Shown one piece after another: positions 1 to 7,505 of a stretch of DNA of 8,896 nucleotides (the stretch's first letter is position 1; every line of letters starts with the position of its first letter). The notes beneath the pieces are model-generated. The model saw nothing but the letters and a program-made list of their open reading frames with translations, searched no databases and was not told where the DNA came from. The translations under genes were made by a program, and so were the position numbers. Location: NCBI GenBank assembly GCA_028709135.1, contig JAQVXN010000064.1:1-8896 (forward strand). The letters run 5' to 3'. The DNA is from Bacteroidaceae bacterium (lineage in GTDB: Bacteria; Bacteroidota; Bacteroidia; Bacteroidales; Bacteroidaceae).

Positions 1-1036
1 CTGTTTCCTGTTTGAGATTCAAGGGACTCAAATGCAGGTAACGGCAAGCGATAAGGACACGACGCTGAAGACCTCTATTGAACTGTTGGAGGCTAATGGT
101 GATTGTAAGTTTGCACTCGATGCCAAACAGATTATGGATATTCTGAAGGAAATGCCGGAGCAACCGCTAACGTTGGATATTAATTCGAGTACGCTGCAGA
201 TCGAACTCTGCTATCAGAATGGAAAATTCATGTTCCAAGGAGAATCTGGCGATGAATATCCGATGCAAAAAGTTGCAGAAGGTGAGAGTCATCAAATCGT
301 TATTGGAGCCACGGAACTCACAAAGGGTTTGTCTACTGCCATTACAGCTGCTGCTAGCGACGAATCGCGAAAGGTAATGAACGGAATCTTTATGGATATT
401 ACACCGGAAGACTTGTCTGTCGTAGCCAGCGACGGTCATAAGCTGGTCAGGTACCGCATTATGTGTGATACACAGGGAATAACGACCCAATTTACTTTGC
501 CGCAGAAGCCGGCGGTCATTTTAAAAATCATTCTGGATAAGGAGAAGAATAACATCACGATTCAGACCGTCGATAATAAATATGCTATCATCAAAATCGA
601 TAATTATGAGATCAGTTGCCGACTGATAGAAGAAAAATATCCGAACTATAAAATCGTTATACCCCAGCATAATGACAGCGTGGCTACAATAGACCGAGCA
701 TCTTTTATTAGCGCTATGCGAAGAGTATTGGTGGTTGCGGACAAAACCACAGCACTGATTAAATTTCAATTTGAACTGAATCAAGTCACCTTGACTTCGG
801 AAAATGTTAATTATGCTCTGAGCGGTGAAGAAAAACTGGTGTGCCAATATCAAGGCGCTCCGTTGAAGATAGGATTTAAAGGGACGGATCTGTTGGAACT
901 GATTAATAATCTGCAAGGAAACGATCTGATCCTGAAATTGTCTGATCCTAGTCGCGCTGGACTTATTCTGCCTTCGCAACAAGAAAAGAATACAGACATG
1001 CTCATGCTACTCATGCCATTGTTGATAAATAATTAA
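1..1036 (+). CDS. dnaN: DNA polymerase III beta subunit (sliding clamp), 5'-truncated by window edge
   Basis: The beta clamp is a ring-shaped dimer around DNA that tethers the replicative polymerase and many repair proteins. The frame is open from base 2 with no upstream stop; the first visible residues are CFLFEIQGTQ, followed by an ATG at base 32 that is an internal Met and not the start. Compared with remembered Bacteroidales clamps of about 374 residues, roughly the first 31 codons lie outside the window. Recognisable clamp segments include TASDKDTTL near the visible N-terminus, the domain II segment RKVMNGIFMDI, the ASDGHKLVRY segment (E. coli has a similar TDGHRL stretch), the domain III boundary YPNYKIVIPQ, and the C-terminal LMLLMPLL that forms part of the hydrophobic partner-binding pocket. 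No frameshift is visible. It heads the + strand gene block, with 87 nt to the next gene. Identification is firm; only the start is missing. Confidence 0.96.
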   Translation, partial: CFLFEIQGTQMQVTASDKDTTLKTSIELLEANGDCKFALDAKQIMDILKEMPEQPLTLDINSSTLQIELCYQNGKFMFQGESGDEYPMQKVAEGESHQIVIGATELTKGLSTAITAAASDESRKVMNGIFMDITPEDLSVVASDGHKLVRYRIMCDTQGITTQFTLPQKPAVILKIILDKEKNNITIQTVDNKYAIIKIDNYEISCRLIEEKYPNYKIVIPQHNDSVATIDRASFISAMRRVLVVADKTTALIKFQFELNQVTLTSENVNYALSGEEKLVCQYQGAPLKIGFKGTDLLELINNLQGNDLILKLSDPSRAGLILPSQQEKNTDMLMLLMPLLINN

Positions 1037-1123
1037 TACTCACTCCCCGTGTTTTCACCAAAAGAAATGGCGAAGACAGGCATAGAACAAACAACGAAGG
1101 CGTAAAAAGTTGAATAAGAAAAA

Positions 1124-1918
1124 ATGCAGTTGAATTTGAAAAAACCTTTGGTTGTGTTCGATTTGGAAACAACCGGTATCAATGTCACTCAAGACAGGAT
1201 CATCGAAATAAGCTATATCAAAGTGTGGCCGGATGGAAAAGAAGAATCCAAATCCATAAGAATTAACCCGGGTAGGCATATCCCCGAACAAAGTACCCAA
1301 ATTCATGGCATCACAGATGAGGACGTGAAAGATAGTCCCTCATTTAAGGAGGTGGCGCCGGATTTGGCCCGTACGTTTGAAAACTGCGACTTTGCAGGTT
1401 TTAATTCCAATCACTTTGATGTACCGATGCTGATGGAAGAAATGCTTCGAGCCGGTTTGGAGTTCGATATTAGTAAGGATAAGTTGGTGGATGTTCAGAA
1501 TATTTTTCATAAAATGGAACAACGTACGTTGATTGCAGCCTATAAGTTTTATTGCAAGAAGGATCTCATTAACGCTCATTCCTCTTTAGCAGATGCCACG
1601 GCGACGTATGAAGTTCTGAAAGCCCAATTGGATCGTTATCAGGATACTTTGGAAAATAATGTGGATTTTCTGTCTGAATTTTCAAAGGTGGGGCGCAACG
1701 TAGATTTGGCCGGCCGTATGGTTTATAATGAACAAGAAGAAATTGTTTTCAATTTTGGAAAATATAAAGGTCGCTCCGTAAAAGAAACACTTCATCGAGA
1801 TCCAGGTTATTACAGTTGGATTCAGCAGGGAGACTTTCCTCGGGACACAAAGAATATTCTGACACGAATAAAATTGAGCGAGGCGATGATATACAACAAT
1901 ACGAGTAAGAAAGAGTGA
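1124..1918 (+). CDS. DnaQ-like DEDDh 3'-5' exonuclease with ExoX-like C-terminal domain
   Basis: A 264-residue exonuclease expected to remove nucleotides from DNA 3' ends using two metal ions. The DEDDh motifs are complete: FDLETTG gives D13 and E15, GFNSNHFDVPML gives D99, and HSSLADA gives H152 and D157. After the nuclease core (about residues 8-172) there is a linker, then a small domain starting near FNFGKYKG (209-216), which resembles the C-terminal domain of ExoX-type nucleases. No signal peptide or membrane segment is seen. The start at 1124 is chosen because the catalytic D13 sits at the usual distance from it and the preceding bases are A-rich (gaataagaaaaa), a common Bacteroidales start context. 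Its position next to dnaN suggests a replication or repair role, and genes in this position are often labelled DNA polymerase III epsilon. I see no clear clamp-binding peptide, so whether it is the replicative proofreader is open. Confidence 0.9.
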   Translation: MQLNLKKPLVVFDLETTGINVTQDRIIEISYIKVWPDGKEESKSIRINPGRHIPEQSTQIHGITDEDVKDSPSFKEVAPDLARTFENCDFAGFNSNHFDVPMLMEEMLRAGLEFDISKDKLVDVQNIFHKMEQRTLIAAYKFYCKKDLINAHSSLADATATYEVLKAQLDRYQDTLENNVDFLSEFSKVGRNVDLAGRMVYNEQEEIVFNFGKYKGRSVKETLHRDPGYYSWIQQGDFPRDTKNILTRIKLSEAMIYNNTSKKE

Positions 1919-1933
1919 TAGAGCAATTGCGTC

Positions 1934-3136
1934 ATGGAGCTGCAAGGAAAACATATTGTTTTAGGTATTACGGGCAGCATTGCTGCTTATAAGGCTTGTT
2001 TTCTGATTCGCCTGTTGATTAAGGAGGGAGCAGAGGTACAAGTTGTTATAACCCCTGCGGGGAAAGAGTTTATCACTCCAGTTACGCTTTCAGCTCTAAC
2101 GCATCGCCCTGTTATCAGTGATTTCTTTTCGCAGCGCGACGGAACTTGGCATAGTCACGTAGATTTAGGCTTGTGGGCCGATTTGATGGTCATCGCACCT
2201 GCCACGGCCTCCACGATTGGCAAAATGGCCAACGGCATTGCGGACAATATGCTTGTCACGACCTATTTGTCTATGAAAGCACCCGTGCTAATAGCTCCGG
2301 CCATGGATCTGGACATGTTTGCGCATCCTGCTACACAGAAGAACTTGAAAACCTTGCGTGGATATGGAAACTTGATCATTGAACCGGCATGCGGGGAACT
2401 TGCCAGTAAATTGACAGGAAAAGGACGAATGGAGGAACCTGAGAAGATTCTACAGGTTATCTGCGGTCTGCTGGCAAATGATCAGACGCTGAAAGATAAG
2501 AATGTTCTGATTACAGCGGGACCGACGTATGAAAAAATAGATCCCGTGCGTTTTATTGGAAATTATTCTAGTGGAAAAATGGGTTATGCCCTTGCAGAGG
2601 AATGTGCACGTCGTGGCGCGCGCGTATGGCTGGTAAGTGGTCCGACTCAATTAATTCCGGTCCATCCCGCTATTGAATGTATTCGCATTGAAAGTGCGCA
2701 GGAAATGTATGATGTCGCAACGAAAGTGTTTCCTGACAGTGATGTTGCCATCTTATGTGCTGCCGTGGCTGATTTTACACCACAAATTCGTGCGGATGAA
2801 AAAATAAAAAGAGAAAAAGGGGGGCTGACGCTGGAATTGATGCCTACCCAAGATATTGCAGCAGCTTTGGGACAACGTAAAAAGAATCATCAAATTCTTG
2901 TAGGCTTTGCTTTGGAAACAAACCATGAAGAAATCAATGCTCGTCATAAACTCGAAAAGAAAAATCAGGATTTTGTGGTTCTGAATTCCTTGAATGACGA
3001 GGGTGCCGGTTTTGTTCATGACACCAATAAGATAACCATTATTTCCCGCAAAGGAGAGAAACAGGCATATCCGTTGAAGCCGAAAACGGAAGTGGCTAAA
3101 GATATTATTGATAAGGTATGCGATATTTTAGATTGA
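1934..3136 (+). CDS. coaBC: Bifunctional phosphopantothenoylcysteine decarboxylase / phosphopantothenate-cysteine ligase
   Basis: This 400-residue cytosolic enzyme carries out two steps of coenzyme A synthesis: the CoaB half joins cysteine to 4'-phosphopantothenate using CTP, and the CoaC half decarboxylates the product to 4'-phosphopantetheine with FMN. The N-terminal CoaC flavoprotein domain (about 1-180) shows GITGSIAAYK (11-20), the catalytic-type His in HVDLG (H75), ANGIADNML (99-107) and the substrate-recognition clamp ending GKGRM (162-166). The CoaB domain (about 186-400) shows ITAGPTYEKIDPVRF, GNYSSGKMG with N210, AAVAD with D280, EKIKRE with K290, and KKNQDFVVLN plus DTNK near the C-terminus. 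Two expected CoaC residues differ: the PXMN motif reads PAMD (D125), and the Cys of the ACG segment is Ser (S158), with a Cys at 153 instead. I believe these are lineage features and not damage. The gene starts 15 nt after the exonuclease and overlaps the next gene by 19 nt. Confidence 0.96.
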   Translation: MELQGKHIVLGITGSIAAYKACFLIRLLIKEGAEVQVVITPAGKEFITPVTLSALTHRPVISDFFSQRDGTWHSHVDLGLWADLMVIAPATASTIGKMANGIADNMLVTTYLSMKAPVLIAPAMDLDMFAHPATQKNLKTLRGYGNLIIEPACGELASKLTGKGRMEEPEKILQVICGLLANDQTLKDKNVLITAGPTYEKIDPVRFIGNYSSGKMGYALAEECARRGARVWLVSGPTQLIPVHPAIECIRIESAQEMYDVATKVFPDSDVAILCAAVADFTPQIRADEKIKREKGGLTLELMPTQDIAAALGQRKKNHQILVGFALETNHEEINARHKLEKKNQDFVVLNSLNDEGAGFVHDTNKITIISRKGEKQAYPLKPKTEVAKDIIDKVCDILD

Positions 3137-4023
3137 CATTCACGCTGCTTCTATTATTAATGGTGTTTCCGGCCAGATCGCAAGAACTTAATGCGACCGT
3201 AGATATCAATACTCAGCACGTTCAGGGTACAAACAAGTCCGTGTTTGATAATTTGAAAACTACACTCACGCAGTTTGTGAACGATCGACACTGGACCGGA
3301 CTTCTGTATTCGCCGAATGAACGCATTAAGTGCGCGTTTTCTATTGTGGTGAACAAATATAGCGAAGAAAGTGGAGAAATGACGTGTGAGGCTTATATTC
3401 AAAGCTCACGCCCCGTATATAATTCCAGTTACTCTACAACGGCGTTAAGCATTCACGACGCCAATTTTAATTTCCAGTTTCACGAATTTGACCAGTTGGA
3501 ATTTCGTAATGATCAGGTTGATAATAATTTGACAGCGCTCTTTGCCTATTATGCATATCTAATTATAGGAGTTGACTTGGATACGATGTCACCTCAAGGC
3601 GGAACCGATGTTTTGAAACTTGCGCTGGACGTGGCTAATAATGCACAAACTTTGAATACCAAGGGTTGGAAGGCCTTTGATGATGAAAGTAATCGTTTTG
3701 GCATTATCAATGATTATTTGGATGGTTCCATGCAACCGTTTCGTCAACTGCAGTACGATTATCATCGCAAAGGGCTTGATGCCATGGCTGCGAATAGCGA
3801 TGAGGCGCGTGCCAACATTACCAAATCGCTTGAGCTTTTGAACAAGGCTCATTCCAATAAGTCCATGAGTGCTTTGCCTCGGTTGTTTTCAGAATACAAA
3901 CGAGATGAATTGGTAGGCATTTATCATGGGAAAGAAACTTCAGCGAAGAAACAGCCCATTTATGATATGTTGATTGCGATAAATGCCTCACAGTCTTCTT
4001 TCTGGAAGAAAATTTTAGAATAA
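3118..4023 (+). CDS. Secreted DUF4835 family protein (possible type IX secretion PorD-type)
   Basis: A 301-residue protein with a clear N-terminal export signal: MRYFRL, a leucine-rich stretch to about residue 17, then a likely signal peptidase site near PARSQ (cleavage around 21-22). The mature part matches what I remember of DUF4835, a Bacteroidota family found between coaBC and recN: VQGTNKSVFDNLKTTLTQF (35-53), SSRPVYNSSYSTT (96-108), DNNLTALFAYYAYLIIGVDLD (around 135-155), NRFGIINDYL (192-201), YHRKGLDAM (215-223) and KRDELVGIY (261-269). Some annotations name this family PorD, a type IX secretion component; I recall that only from memory and cannot confirm it here. It probably acts in the periplasm or at the outer membrane; no further transmembrane segment is visible. 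Its ATG lies inside the end of coaBC (19-nt overlap), and its stop is 5 nt before recN, suggesting coupled translation. The molecular function is not evident from the sequence. Confidence 0.85.
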   Translation: MRYFRLTFTLLLLLMVFPARSQELNATVDINTQHVQGTNKSVFDNLKTTLTQFVNDRHWTGLLYSPNERIKCAFSIVVNKYSEESGEMTCEAYIQSSRPVYNSSYSTTALSIHDANFNFQFHEFDQLEFRNDQVDNNLTALFAYYAYLIIGVDLDTMSPQGGTDVLKLALDVANNAQTLNTKGWKAFDDESNRFGIINDYLDGSMQPFRQLQYDYHRKGLDAMAANSDEARANITKSLELLNKAHSNKSMSALPRLFSEYKRDELVGIYHGKETSAKKQPIYDMLIAINASQSSFWKKILE

Positions 4024-4028
4024 CACAA

Positions 4029-5699
4029 ATGCTGCAAAGTTTACATATTCAAAATTACGCTTTGATTGAAAATTTGGACTTATCTCTATGTTCGGGTTTC
4101 TCAGTCATTACGGGTGAGACAGGCGCTGGTAAAAGTATCATCTTAGGTGCGTTGGGTATGCTTTTAGGTCAACGTGCGGATGTGAAATCTATTAAACCCG
4201 GCGCTAGCCGGTGCGTAGTTGAAGCTGTGTTCGGTTTGAAGGACTTGGGTATGCAGCGCTTTTTTGAAGAGAACAACTTGGATTTTGATGGTACGGAATG
4301 TATTGTTCGTAGAGAATTGTCTGATTCCGGAAAGAGTCGTGCCTTCATCAATGACAGTCTGGTACCTGTCTCGTTATTGAAAGAGCTTGGTCCACATTTG
4401 ATAGACATTCATTCGCAACACCAGAATTTATTGGTCGGTGAAGAACATTTCCAATTAAACGTATTGGATACAGTTGCTGACGATAAAGACTTGTTGATCA
4501 GATATCAAGCACTGTTTAAAACCTTGCAGACATCTGAAGCTGAATTGAAGACTTTTCAAGAAAAGGTTGAGAAGGAACGGCTCAACATGGATTTCCTGAA
4601 ATTTCAATTGGAAGAGATAGACAAGGCTCATCTGAGCGAAAATGAGCAGCAGGAATTAGAAGACGAGGCCGCTTTCCTGGATCACGCGGAAGAAATAAAA
4701 CAAGGACTGTTTGAGGTGGATGCACTTTTGTCGACAGAAGAGACGGGTATTTCATCGAAAATGTATGCTTGTTTGCATGTCATGGAAAATTTATCGCGTG
4801 TTTATCCCAAAATGTTACCACTGATAGAAAGACTTAACAGTTGTTCTATAGAATTGGAAGACATGGGGCAGGACATTTCGAAGGAACTTGAAAAAATTCA
4901 GTTTGATCCGGAACGTCAAATTGAAGTCAACGACCGCCTGAATACTATTTATGCGCTGGAGAAGAAATTTAAATGTGATACGATTGCAGCTGTGTTGTCT
5001 CATGCTGCGGAACTACGTAACCAATTGAGCAACCTGGAAGACAGTGATGATAAAATAAACGATATGCGCAAGGAGAATGAGCAGTTGCTGAAAGCTACTC
5101 TGGAAGTTGCTGCACAGTTGTCGCAAGTGCGCCGCACAACGGCATCAAAAGTTGAGGTAGAAATGCAGAAACGGTTACAGAATTTAGGTATGATGCACAT
5201 CTGCTTTCACGTGTCCGTAAAACCCTTCTCGAAGCCTGCTCCTGACGGAATGGATGAAGTGGTTTTCCTGTTTAGCTCAAATAAGAATGCCCCTCTTCAA
5301 AATATTGCAGACATAGCTTCTGGTGGAGAGATAGCGCGCGTAATGCTTTCTCTGAAAGCGCTGCTGACTTCAAAAAAACAATCTGCCACGATTATCTTTG
5401 ATGAAATAGATATGGGGGTGTCAGGCCGGATTGCCGAGAAAATGGCTATCATGATGAGGGAGATGAGCCAGGGTGGGCGTCAAGTGATCAGTATCACGCA
5501 CCTCCCGCAAATAGCGGCATTGGGACAATTTCACTATAAAGTTTATAAAGAAGATAACGAACAAACCACGGCGACATATATTCGAGAACTCACCGCGGAA
5601 GAGCGTATTACCGAAATAGCACACATGCTGAGTGGTTCCACGCTGACAGATGCTGCCGTCAGCAATGCAAAAGAATTATTAAATCAAAAAACGATATGA
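4029..5699 (+). CDS. recN: DNA repair protein RecN (SMC-like ATPase)
   Basis: RecN is a cohesin-like SMC-family ATPase that helps hold and repair broken double-stranded DNA together with RecA. This 556-residue protein matches the usual length (E. coli RecN is about 553). The N-terminal ATPase half carries the Walker A GETGAGKS (29-36) and the segment LIDIHSQHQNLL (124-135), a RecN hallmark. A long charged helical region (about 155-375) forms the antiparallel coiled coil, shorter than in SMC proteins. The C-terminal half carries the ABC signature ASGGEIARVMLSLKALL (430-446), Walker B TIIFDEIDMGVSG (454-466) and the SITHLPQIAALG segment with H491. All ATPase motifs are intact. The start MLQSLHIQNYALIENL is the standard RecN N-terminus, which supports the chosen ATG. 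The gene lies 5 nt after the DUF4835 gene and overlaps the next one by four bases (ATGA). No SOS-type operator could be identified upstream. Confidence 0.97.
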   Translation: MLQSLHIQNYALIENLDLSLCSGFSVITGETGAGKSIILGALGMLLGQRADVKSIKPGASRCVVEAVFGLKDLGMQRFFEENNLDFDGTECIVRRELSDSGKSRAFINDSLVPVSLLKELGPHLIDIHSQHQNLLVGEEHFQLNVLDTVADDKDLLIRYQALFKTLQTSEAELKTFQEKVEKERLNMDFLKFQLEEIDKAHLSENEQQELEDEAAFLDHAEEIKQGLFEVDALLSTEETGISSKMYACLHVMENLSRVYPKMLPLIERLNSCSIELEDMGQDISKELEKIQFDPERQIEVNDRLNTIYALEKKFKCDTIAAVLSHAAELRNQLSNLEDSDDKINDMRKENEQLLKATLEVAAQLSQVRRTTASKVEVEMQKRLQNLGMMHICFHVSVKPFSKPAPDGMDEVVFLFSSNKNAPLQNIADIASGGEIARVMLSLKALLTSKKQSATIIFDEIDMGVSGRIAEKMAIMMREMSQGGRQVISITHLPQIAALGQFHYKVYKEDNEQTTATYIRELTAEERITEIAHMLSGSTLTDAAVSNAKELLNQKTI

Positions 5700-7372
5700 C
5701 AAAGAAAATATTGATATTGCTTTTATTGTTACCTCTGTTTGTCCTGAGTGAATTGCAGGCCAAAGGAAAGGAATCCAAAAAGGGTCTTGTTCAGGTGACG
5801 ACGTACGATAAAGCAGGTCAGAAAATACATAGCGGTTATGGCTTTTTTATTTCCGAAAACGGAAAGTGTTTGGCGGCCTATGATCTTTTTTTAGGTGCTG
5901 CTAAAGCCGAAGTGATTGACAGTAAAGGAGCAAAATGGAATGTGATGCGCATTGAAGGAGCAAGCGATTTATATGACTTGGTGAAGTTTACTACGAATTG
6001 TCAAAAGAGCGAGTCTTACACCTTGTCCGATAAAGCCGCAACGCAGGATGCCATAGTTTCTGTTTTTATGAGCGACGGTAAAAAAGGCGTGCAGCTTTCG
6101 ACTTCCAAAATTTTAGAGTGTAAAAAATATGATAATCTGACGTACTATACTTTGGCTTCCATGGCGGACAACCAAATGGCCGGTACTCCTGTTTTTGATG
6201 CTAACGGGATAGTGATAGGCGTGATGCAGAAAAACGCGGAAAAAGTACTGACAAAAAGTTATGCTGCCGATATTGCCATTGAAAAATTGCTGTCAACGTC
6301 AGCTTTGTCTGCGGGACAAACTGCTCTGAATAAAATTTTTATTCCCAAGCAACTTCCAGAAGACAAATCGCAGGCAGCGAGCTATCTTTATCTGATGAGC
6401 AAAAACATGCAGGATACGACATCTTATTTAGCTGCTTTGTCTGATTTTAAAACAGCTTATCCGGATCAGTGTACGGCTTATGTGGAGCACGCTTCTCTGA
6501 TGGCTTCTAAACAGCAGTATTCTCTTGCCGAAGCTGATTATAATGAGGCTTTTCAGGCTGTAAAAGATCAAAGCGAAGTTCATTACAACTTGAGTAAACT
6601 GATTTACCGTCTCAACATGTACACTGATTATCGGAAGTATAAAGATTGGGATTTGAACAAGGCTCTTTCTGAGGCTGTAGAGGCTTATAAACTCTCTCCG
6701 CTGCCGCTTTATCAACTTCAGCAGGGAGATTGCTACTATGCTCTCAAACAATATCAACAGGCTTTTGATACTTATCAAATTTTAAATAAAACTTCTTTTG
6801 CTTCCCCCGCTACATTTTTCTATGCGGCAAAGGCTCGGGAATTGATGGACAATGATTCTACTGTTGTTCTGGCTCTTCTGGACAGTGCTGTAGCACGGTT
6901 TCCACAACCATATAAGGTAGAAGCTGCTCCTTATTTATTGCAACGGGCACAATTACGGCAGAAGTATTCTCAATTTAAAGCTTCTGCCATTGATTACGAT
7001 GCCTATGAAAAGTTGATTGGTACTCAGAATCTCAATGATAACTTTTTCTATATGAAAGAACAAGCTGACATTTCAGCGAATCTGTATGCCTGGGCCTTAA
7101 ACGACATAGATAAGGCTTTACAAATACGCCCCAAAGAATATCTTTATAATGTAGAAAAAGCGATCGTGCAGCTCCGCGTGGGTAATAATGACGAGGCTAT
7201 TTATAATGCACAACAGGCTTTGAAAGTAAATTCGGAAGGTTCAGACGCTTATAAAGTGCTGGGCATCGCAAATGCACAAAAAAAGAATAAAGCAGAGGCT
7301 TTGAAATACCTTCAAAAGGCTAAAGAATTAGGCGACACACAAGTGGATGAATGGATCAAGAAACTGCGATAG
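5696..7372 (+). CDS. Exported trypsin-like domain protein with apparently inactive triad and TPR-like repeats
   Basis: A 558-residue protein with a signal peptide (hydrophobic run about 4-18, likely cleavage after LQA near residue 22). Residues about 30-200 look like an S1C/HtrA-type trypsin fold: SGYGFFISENGKCLAAYDLF aligns with the usual GSGFxxxxxGxxLTNxHV, DLYDLVKF with the Asp strand, and AGTPVFDANGIVIGVM with GNSGGPVFxxxGxVIGI. The catalytic His position is D63 and the Ser position A162 by this alignment, while D94 is retained, so proteolysis is unlikely. Residues about 225-558 are helical and TPR-like, with the best repeats near 259-292, 338-368 and 484-546 (for example DEAIYNAQQALKVNS). 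It is probably periplasmic. Its ATG overlaps the recN stop, so it is translationally coupled and probably last in the operon. Similar proteins in Bacteroides are, as I recall, annotated as serine protease or TPR protein; its role is unknown and may be protein binding or scaffolding. Confidence 0.82.
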   Translation: MTKKILILLLLLPLFVLSELQAKGKESKKGLVQVTTYDKAGQKIHSGYGFFISENGKCLAAYDLFLGAAKAEVIDSKGAKWNVMRIEGASDLYDLVKFTTNCQKSESYTLSDKAATQDAIVSVFMSDGKKGVQLSTSKILECKKYDNLTYYTLASMADNQMAGTPVFDANGIVIGVMQKNAEKVLTKSYAADIAIEKLLSTSALSAGQTALNKIFIPKQLPEDKSQAASYLYLMSKNMQDTTSYLAALSDFKTAYPDQCTAYVEHASLMASKQQYSLAEADYNEAFQAVKDQSEVHYNLSKLIYRLNMYTDYRKYKDWDLNKALSEAVEAYKLSPLPLYQLQQGDCYYALKQYQQAFDTYQILNKTSFASPATFFYAAKARELMDNDSTVVLALLDSAVARFPQPYKVEAAPYLLQRAQLRQKYSQFKASAIDYDAYEKLIGTQNLNDNFFYMKEQADISANLYAWALNDIDKALQIRPKEYLYNVEKAIVQLRVGNNDEAIYNAQQALKVNSEGSDAYKVLGIANAQKKNKAEALKYLQKAKELGDTQVDEWIKKLR

Positions 7373-7399
7373 TTTAAGTGTCCTAGATTTTGTCGCAGT
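7363..7399 (+). repeat. Short inverted repeat spanning the end of the TPR gene
   Basis: ACTGCGA at 7363-7369 and its exact reverse complement TCGCAGT at 7393-7399 are separated by 23 nt. The left arm lies in the last codons of the TPR-like gene. It could fold into an RNA stem at the operon 3' end, but a 7-bp stem with a long loop and no T-run after it is weak evidence for any function and may be chance. Confidence 0.3.
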
Positions 7400-7407
7400 C
7401 TATGAAT

Positions 7408-7426
7408 AAAGGGCGAAAGTGCCTTT
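7408..7426 (+). terminator. Candidate weak hairpin at the end of the operon
   Basis: AAAGGGC at 7408-7414 can pair with GCCTTT at 7421-7426 if one G is bulged, leaving a GAAAGT loop. It lies 36 nt after the stop codon of the TPR-like gene, where an operon end is expected. There is no uninterrupted T-run after it (cacc follows, with only short T-runs further on), so it is not a convincing intrinsic terminator; it could instead be a 3'-end stabilising hairpin or chance. Confidence 0.25.
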
Positions 7427-7452
7427 CACCGATTCCATTTGTCTTTAAAAGA

Positions 7453-7465
7453 AGTGCAGGGCACT
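7453..7465. promoter_or_regulatory. Small palindrome upstream of the DUF4886 gene
   Basis: The 13-nt sequence agtgcagggcact is a perfect 5-bp inverted repeat around AGG. It sits 15 nt upstream of the promoter-like motif at 7480-7487, where a -33 element or operator would be expected. The left ten bases recur inside the downstream gene at 7572-7581. It is too short to exclude chance, and no regulator is encoded nearby. Confidence 0.22.
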
Positions 7466-7479
7466 AAGAATAGAAAAAA

Positions 7480-7487
7480 TATCTTTA
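7480..7487 (+). promoter_or_regulatory. Candidate Bacteroidales -7 promoter element
   Basis: TATCTTTA matches the Bacteroides -7 consensus TAnnTTTG at all fixed positions but the last. It lies 18 nt before the ATG of the DUF4886 gene, which would give a short 5' leader. No TTTG -33 element is present at the usual spacing; the nearest, at 7438-7441, is too far away. The 133-nt gap before this gene is the only place in the window where a new + strand promoter is clearly expected. Confidence 0.3.
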
Positions 7488-7505
7488 ACACATAAGACCG
7501 TTATT

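Noticed and set aside
521..982. Long open frame (153 codons) on the - strand within dnaN.
   Set aside because: It is fully antisense to a well-conserved clamp gene, and its product has no recognisable family features.
1067..1105. A 12-residue reading frame between dnaN and the exonuclease gene.
   Set aside because: It is very short, has no ribosome-binding signal, and nothing shows that it is translated.
1124..1141. N-terminal MQLNL of the exonuclease as a QLSLF-type clamp-binding peptide.
   Set aside because: The last position is Lys instead of an aromatic residue, and the stretch is the first strand leading into the nuclease motif, so it is unlikely to be free to bind the clamp.
6428..6778. 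Open frame of 116 codons on the - strand within the TPR-like gene.
   Set aside because: It is antisense to an intact coding region and its Ile/Ser/Leu-rich composition is what the complement of helix-coding sequence gives.
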